A stretch of 6,433 bases of DNA from Halodesulfurarchaeum sp. Its GTDB lineage: Archaea; Halobacteriota; Halobacteria; Halobacteriales; Halobacteriaceae. Below, in pieces: positions 1-6,433 of this stretch. The notes under the pieces are model-generated. The model did not search any database. It was not told where the DNA came from and saw only the letters and a program-made list of their open reading frames with translations. The stretch is taken from NCBI GenBank assembly GCA_018334775.1, contig JAGXLJ010000075.1, positions 1-6,433 on the forward strand. Direction: 5' to 3'. The position numbers were made by a program, and so were the translations under genes. How positions within the stretch are numbered: the first letter of the stretch is position 1; each line of letters begins with the position of its first letter.

Positions 1-3188
<3,188 letters not shown>

Positions 3189-3210
3189 TACCGAGTGAAA
3201 CCCGCACATC

Positions 3211-3218
3211 GTAATAAG
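3211..3218 (-). promoter_or_regulatory. Candidate archaeal TATA box for carB (leaderless)
   Basis: On the minus strand the sequence is CTTATTAC, the most AT-rich octamer close to the carB ATG. Its centre lies about 26-27 bases upstream of the A of the ATG at 3188. That is the spacing expected when transcription starts at or next to the start codon, as is common in haloarchaea. No Shine-Dalgarno sequence precedes this ATG (CACTCGGTA-ATG), which agrees with leaderless translation. If correct, carB has its own promoter in addition to any read-through from upstream. The transcription start itself is inferred. Confidence 0.5.
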
Positions 3219-3222
3219 TCCG

Positions 3223-3243
3223 GCGAAAGTTTCCAGTTTTCGC
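3223..3243. repeat. 21-base inverted repeat upstream of the carB TATA box (candidate operator)
   Basis: GCGAAA (3223-3228) and TTTCGC (3238-3243) are perfect reverse complements separated by nine bases. The repeat ends only four bases upstream of the candidate TATA box, overlapping the place where TFB would contact DNA. A dyad there could bind a dimeric regulator controlling carB. It could instead form a 6-bp RNA hairpin downstream of the small gene that ends at 3281. Function is inferred from position only. Confidence 0.4.
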
Positions 3244-3251
3244 AACTCGAT

Positions 3252-3264
3252 TTCGAAATTCGAA
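3252..3264. repeat. Perfect 13-base palindrome TTCGAA-A-TTCGAA upstream of carB
   Basis: Two copies of the self-complementary hexamer TTCGAA flank a single A, giving a 13-base sequence symmetric on both strands. It lies 64-76 bases upstream of the carB ATG and about 34 bases upstream of the candidate TATA box, inside the 92-base gap between the small gene and carB. The position suits an activator or repressor site. TCGA-type words are frequent in haloarchaeal DNA, so chance is possible. Confidence 0.35.
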
Positions 3265-3280
3265 GGATTTGCCCCTCCCG

Positions 3281-3526
3281 TCAATGGGCCAGGACCAGGA
3301 TCTTCTCGGGCGTGCTTCGCACACAGATCGGCTCAGGTGGCGGAGACGAAAACGAGAGTGCCTGGTCTTCGGCCACGAGCAACCGATCGAAAACGTCGCC
3401 ACTGACTGGACAGGTGTATCCTTCGCGGTTTTCGAGGGTCATCGTCGACCCGTCCTGTTCCAGCAGTTTGAGTCCCGCTCGGTAGTCGTGTACGGAAAAG
3501 CCGTCTTCGACAGCCAGTGTCGGCAT
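3281..3526 (-). CDS. Small haloarchaeal protein of unknown function, DUF7385-like
   Basis: This 81-residue protein has no signal peptide or membrane segment and is probably cytoplasmic. From memory, the core (FSVHDYRAGLKLL at 10-22, LENREGYTCP at 31-40, VFDRLLVAED at 45-54, ICVRSTPEKILVLAH at the C-terminus) resembles the short haloarchaeal DUF7385 family. Members are sometimes labelled 'flagella cluster protein', a name without functional proof. Related proteins as I recall them have a CPxCG-like pair after the EGY segment. Here the first Cys is kept (Cys39) and the second position is Ser42; the only other Cys is Cys68. Metal binding is therefore doubtful. The ATG at 3526 is the only usable start, because no ATG, GTG or TTG precedes it in frame before the upstream gene. 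It lies 73 bases after pabC and 92 bases before carB, both on the same strand. No role in either pathway can be deduced. Confidence 0.8.
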   Translation of the reverse strand: MPTLAVEDGFSVHDYRAGLKLLEQDGSTMTLENREGYTCPVSGDVFDRLLVAEDQALSFSSPPPEPICVRSTPEKILVLAH

Positions 3527-3567
3527 TAACTGATCGATGGTCTCTTCGCCCCAAGAAGGTATGATGC

Positions 3568-3594
3568 CGAGGCTCGTTAGTCCCGACAGCCTCG
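3568..3594. repeat. Inverted repeat between pabC and the small gene
   Basis: CGAGGCT (3568-3574) and AGCCTCG (3588-3594) form a perfect 7-bp stem with a 13-base loop. The dyad begins six bases beyond the pabC stop codon on the minus strand. It could form a hairpin in the 3' end of the pabBAC transcript or act as a protein-binding dyad. No T-run follows it in the direction of transcription, so a classical terminator is not supported. Confidence 0.3.
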
Positions 3595-3599
3595 TCGGT

Positions 3600-4466
3600 T
3601 CAGTAGAAATCCTCGATCAACTCGTCGTAGGCCTTTGCGAGCTGTTCGGTCACGGGCCCGACCGCGAACTGTTCGCCATCGAGTTCCCCGACAGGCCACA
3701 CTTCACCGGTCGTGTTGGTTAGGAACAGCTCGTCCGCCTCAGCAAGCCGCTCCGGCCGATAGCGTCCCGTTTCGACCGGAATATCTAAATCGGCGGCCAA
3801 ATCGAGGACCACGCCCCGGGTCACGCCCGCGAGAATTGCCCCCTCGAGACTCGGCGTATGGAGGACGCCGTTCTCCATGAAAAACACGTTGGCAGTCGTT
3901 CCTTCGGCCACGTAGCCTGCCGTGTCCAGGAGCAACGCATCGTCGGCCGCGACAGTCCCGTCCTCGTTTCTGAGTTCTAACCTGGCCAGGACCCCGTTGA
4001 GGTAATTGTGGGTTTTCAGTCCGGGCGGAATCGCGTCCGGGTGATTTCTCCGTGTTTCGACGGTCTCCACCACTGCCGGCCCGTCCCATCGCGGCTCGCC
4101 CTCTACCCCCGCACGCGGGAGTTCTTTGACAATCACCACGATCGTCGGGTCAATGTCGGGTTTGGGCGTGAGCGCTCCCGGTTGGATACCTCGGGTAATC
4201 GAGACGCGCACGTACCCATCTTCGAGATCGTTCGCGTCGAGTGTCTCTTCGACACGCTCGTGGAGGTCGTCCGGAATCACCGCGGGCATTCCGAGTTTTT
4301 CACAGGTGGTTTGCAGTCGCTCGAGATGCGCATTCCATTTGAAGAGGGTTCCCCCGTAGGCTCGCAGCGTCTCGAAGGCCGCGTCGCCGTATTGAAACCC
4401 CCTGTCAGCGACATTGACGGTCGCCGCTTCGGCGGGCACGAGCTCGCCGTTTACGTGGTATTGCAT
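3600..4466 (-). CDS. pabC: Class IV PLP aminotransferase-fold enzyme, probable aminodeoxychorismate lyase
   Basis: The likely reaction is PLP-dependent elimination of pyruvate from 4-amino-4-deoxychorismate, giving p-aminobenzoate. The 288-residue protein shows the fold-type IV landmarks in order: DRGFQYGDAAFETLR (21-35), HLERL (47-51, phosphate-contacting Arg50), SITRG (89-93), the PLP lysine Lys151 in GLKTHNYLNGVLARLE, and VAEGTTANVFF (186-196) with Glu188. A TNTTGEVWPV segment (250-259) closes the active site. E. coli PabC has 269 residues, so the length fits. Branched-chain and D-amino-acid aminotransferases share these motifs, and sequence alone does not separate them. The lyase call rests mainly on the overlap with pabA (16 bases) and the pabB-pabA-pabC order. 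The ATG at 4466 lies inside the last codons of pabA, has no obvious Shine-Dalgarno sequence, and is probably translated by coupling or reinitiation. Confidence 0.88.
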   Translation of the reverse strand: MQYHVNGELVPAEAATVNVADRGFQYGDAAFETLRAYGGTLFKWNAHLERLQTTCEKLGMPAVIPDDLHERVEETLDANDLEDGYVRVSITRGIQPGALTPKPDIDPTIVVIVKELPRAGVEGEPRWDGPAVVETVETRRNHPDAIPPGLKTHNYLNGVLARLELRNEDGTVAADDALLLDTAGYVAEGTTANVFFMENGVLHTPSLEGAILAGVTRGVVLDLAADLDIPVETGRYRPERLAEADELFLTNTTGEVWPVGELDGEQFAVGPVTEQLAKAYDELIEDFY

Positions 4467-5059
4467 ACGTCTTCAACGAACCATGCCACGATATCTATTC
4501 CCTTCGGTGTCAGGATGCTTTCTGGATGGTACTGTACGCCGTAATGAGGCTTGACATCGTGGCGCACACCCATCACCAGTTCTGGTTCGTCGTCGGTCCA
4601 GGCGGTCTCTTCCAGACTCGCTGGGAGGTTTTCTCGTTGGACCCCCAGGGAGTGATATCGTCCCGCCTCGAACTCATCAGGGAGGGTGGCGTACATACCC
4701 TCGCCGTCGTGGGTCACGATGGACGATTTCCCATGGACGACGCCCGGGGCGAGATCCACCGGTGAGCCGTGGACCGCACAGAGGGCCTGGTGGCCGAGAC
4801 AGACTCCTAGAGTCGGATAGTCCACTTCCGCGAAGATCGGCATTGAAACGCCTGCGTCCTGGGGAATCCCCGGCCCTGGCGAGACGATGATACCGTCCGG
4901 GTCTAACGCTCGAATCTCCGGGATATCGATTTCGTCGTTCCGTTTGACGGTCATCTGGCCTGCGAATTCCCCGGCGTACTGGACCAGATTGTACGCGAAG
5001 GAGTCGTAGTTGTCGACCACCAGGATGTGAGGCCCGCTCTCTTTAGTCAAATCGCTCAT
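4451..5059 (-). CDS. pabA: Glutamine amidotransferase subunit of aminodeoxychorismate (or anthranilate) synthase
   Basis: This class I glutamine amidotransferase hydrolyses glutamine and passes ammonia to the chorismate-binding partner encoded just upstream. The 202-residue sequence is complete. It has [14 protein letters not shown] (15-28), VKRND (38-42), the oxyanion segment SPGPG (60-64), the nucleophile Cys87 in [14 protein letters not shown] (134-138), and the catalytic His178 and Glu180 in [10 protein letters not shown]. All three triad residues are present. PabA and TrpG proteins are nearly indistinguishable by motif and some organisms share one between both pathways, so the symbol follows from the neighbours. 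The start codon overlaps the pabB stop (ATGA, 5056-5059), which points to translational coupling. A weak GGTG lies a few bases upstream of the ATG. The 3' end overlaps pabC by 16 bases. Confidence 0.93.
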   Translation of the reverse strand: MSDLTKESGPHILVVDNYDSFAYNLVQYAGEFAGQMTVKRNDEIDIPEIRALDPDGIIVSPGPGIPQDAGVSMPIFAEVDYPTLGVCLGHQALCAVHGSPVDLAPGVVHGKSSIVTHDGEGMYATLPDEFEAGRYHSLGVQRENLPASLEETAWTDDEPELVMGVRHDVKPHYGVQYHPESILTPKGIDIVAWFVEDVCNTT

Positions 5060-6433
5060 TCGCCCACCCCCAGGTCCCCGGCGTCGAGGGCCGCATCGAC
5101 CGCGTTGAGCAGGGCGCGGGCCTTGTCGAGTGTCTCGTCGTATTCCCGATCCGGGACCGAATCGTGGACGATCCCGCCACCAACCCGGAGGTGATAGTTC
5201 TCACCATGTCGCACCAGCGTCCTGATCACGATATTGAGGGTGGCCCGCTCGTCGAACCCGATTGCGGCCATGCTGCCGGTATAGGGCCCCCGTCGGGTCG
5301 ATTCGACCTCCTCGATGATCTCCATCGTCCGTGGTTTTGGTGCGCCGGTGATCGTCCCACCCGGGAACATTGCCCGAATGGCGTCTACGACTCCCGAATC
5401 AGGTCGGAGCCGCCCCGAAACCAGCGACACCAGGTGCATCACCTCGGAGTACCGGTCGACCCGGCGATACTCGTCGACGGTGACTGTCCCGTATTCGGAC
5501 ACTTTCCCGAGGTCGTTTCGCTCCAGATCCACCAGCATGGCGTGTTCAGCCCGTTCTTTCTCGTCGCCCGTGAGATCTGCTTCAAGCGTGCGGTCCTCGT
5601 CTTCAGTTGCCCCGCGAGGGCGCGTCCCCGCGATCGGTTCGGTTTCGATGCGATCACCCTCGCGTTCGAGGAGGAGTTCGGGACTCGCGCTCACCAGATC
5701 GACCCCTGGGTATTCGATCAATCCAGAGTACGGGGCGGGATTAACCGACCGGAGCGCGTCGTAGGCCTCGACCGGATGAACGGCGGCTGGGGCCTCCAAC
5801 CGCTGCGAAATATTGACCTGGAAGGTATCCCCGGCCCTGATGTAATCCTGTACCGTTCCCACCCGGTCCGCGTACATCGAGCGGTCGGTTGGGCTCTGGA
5901 ATTCCGCGGTATTTGTCACGGCCGGCGGATCGCCGACCGTCGGATCACCAGCAGCGATCCGCGCAGCCAGGGCGTCTAACTGGTCTCGACCCCGCTCGTA
6001 GGCAGCCGTCGCATCTTCTTCGACGGTGGGGGAGGCGACGAGGAACAATGACGGCTCCTCCGCAAGTGGCATTTGCCAGGCTGCGATGGCCTCGTAGACG
6101 CCGAACTGGAGATGTGGCAGTCCACGGTCGTCGGTCGCCTGCTCGGGGAGGTCCTCGAGGTCCCGGACGACATCGTAGGAGAGCCAGCCGAAGAGGCCGC
6201 CTGGATAGGGGATTTCACAGTCGGTTTCGGCGAGCGATTCCTTATCCAGGACCGTCTCTAACTGGTCGAGTGCCCCTGCGCCGTCGACAGTGAGAAACGC
6301 CGTGGGTTCAACGCCGAAGTAGCCCCACCCCTCGCGCCCACCGGAGGTTTCGAAGAAAAATGACGGCTCGGCCCCCCTGGCCCGCCGGTACGCAGTCCAT
6401 GGATCGACCGACAGCGTTCCCATGATTGGAACG
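5056..6433 (-). CDS. pabB: Chorismate-binding subunit, probable aminodeoxychorismate synthase component I; 5' end likely beyond the window
   Basis: This subunit aminates chorismate with ammonia from PabA. Numbered from the ATG at 6423 it has 455 residues. An N-terminal domain (about 1-160) contains [12 protein letters not shown] (73-84). The C-terminal chorismate-binding domain (about 180-440) contains [11 protein letters not shown] (199-209), SASPELLLE (245-253), [10 protein letters not shown] (262-271), [13 protein letters not shown] (296-308), YSEVMHLVS (325-333), [19 protein letters not shown] (353-371) and GGGIVHDS (415-422). Ala265 stands where E. coli PabB has the lysine of PIKGT, so anthranilate synthase (TrpE) must be considered. 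The following class IV enzyme gene favours PabB. At 20-34 the protein reads [15 protein letters not shown], where TrpE typically has the LLES tryptophan-binding motif, so tryptophan feedback looks unlikely. The frame stays open upstream of 6423 (Val-Pro-Ile) to the edge, and related proteins as I recall them have extra N-terminal residues here, so the true start is probably outside. Confidence 0.9.
   Translation of the reverse strand, partial: VPIMGTLSVDPWTAYRRARGAEPSFFFETSGGREGWGYFGVEPTAFLTVDGAGALDQLETVLDKESLAETDCEIPYPGGLFGWLSYDVVRDLEDLPEQATDDRGLPHLQFGVYEAIAAWQMPLAEEPSLFLVASPTVEEDATAAYERGRDQLDALAARIAAGDPTVGDPPAVTNTAEFQSPTDRSMYADRVGTVQDYIRAGDTFQVNISQRLEAPAAVHPVEAYDALRSVNPAPYSGLIEYPGVDLVSASPELLLEREGDRIETEPIAGTRPRGATEDEDRTLEADLTGDEKERAEHAMLVDLERNDLGKVSEYGTVTVDEYRRVDRYSEVMHLVSLVSGRLRPDSGVVDAIRAMFPGGTITGAPKPRTMEIIEEVESTRRGPYTGSMAAIGFDERATLNIVIRTLVRHGENYHLRVGGGIVHDSVPDREYDETLDKARALLNAVDAALDAGDLGVGE

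Noticed and set aside
3527..3599. Possible separate promoter for the small gene
   Set aside because: At the leaderless distance upstream of 3526 there is only a weak CCTTCTTGG stretch, not a convincing TATA box, so no promoter is annotated.
5164..5979. Plus-strand open frame of 271 codons opposite pabB
   Set aside because: It is a shadow of the conserved chorismate-binding domain; the composition is typical of an antisense frame.

Overview
The window reads as a stretch of haloarchaeal (Halobacteria) chromosome. The reasons are the acidic, Asp/Glu-rich and Lys-poor proteins, the moderately GC-rich DNA with G/C-ending codons, the virtual absence of Shine-Dalgarno sequences, an archaeal TATA-like box placed for a leaderless transcript, and a small protein that resembles the haloarchaea-restricted DUF7385 family. 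The genus cannot be told from this sequence alone. No RNA gene, mobile element or CRISPR array was seen.

All five genes lie on the minus strand, so they are read from right to left. At the right edge is a tightly packed three-gene cassette: the chorismate-binding subunit pabB (5056 to the edge, 5' end probably outside the window), the glutamine amidotransferase subunit pabA (4451-5059) and a PLP-dependent class IV aminotransferase-fold enzyme, probably aminodeoxychorismate lyase pabC (3600-4466). The genes overlap by 4 and 16 bases. Together they would convert chorismate plus glutamine to aminodeoxychorismate and then to p-aminobenzoate, the aromatic piece of folate-type C1 carriers. The main caution is that the large subunit carries PIAGT, the anthranilate-synthase form, where E. 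coli PabB has PIKGT.

After a 73-base gap with a small dyad comes an 81-residue protein of unknown function (3281-3526). After another 92 bases comes carB (1-3188), the large subunit of carbamoyl-phosphate synthetase. It is nearly complete and runs off the left edge, probably lacking only a short C-terminal tail. The carA partner is not in the window. The carB upstream region is the most structured non-coding DNA here: a TATA-like box at the leaderless distance, a 21-base inverted repeat just upstream of it, and a perfect 13-base palindrome further up.

This is essentially a biosynthetic housekeeping region. I see no clear sign of a new multi-gene system. The points most worth checking are the PIAGT motif, the two dyads before carB, the altered CarB allosteric domain and the small orphan protein.
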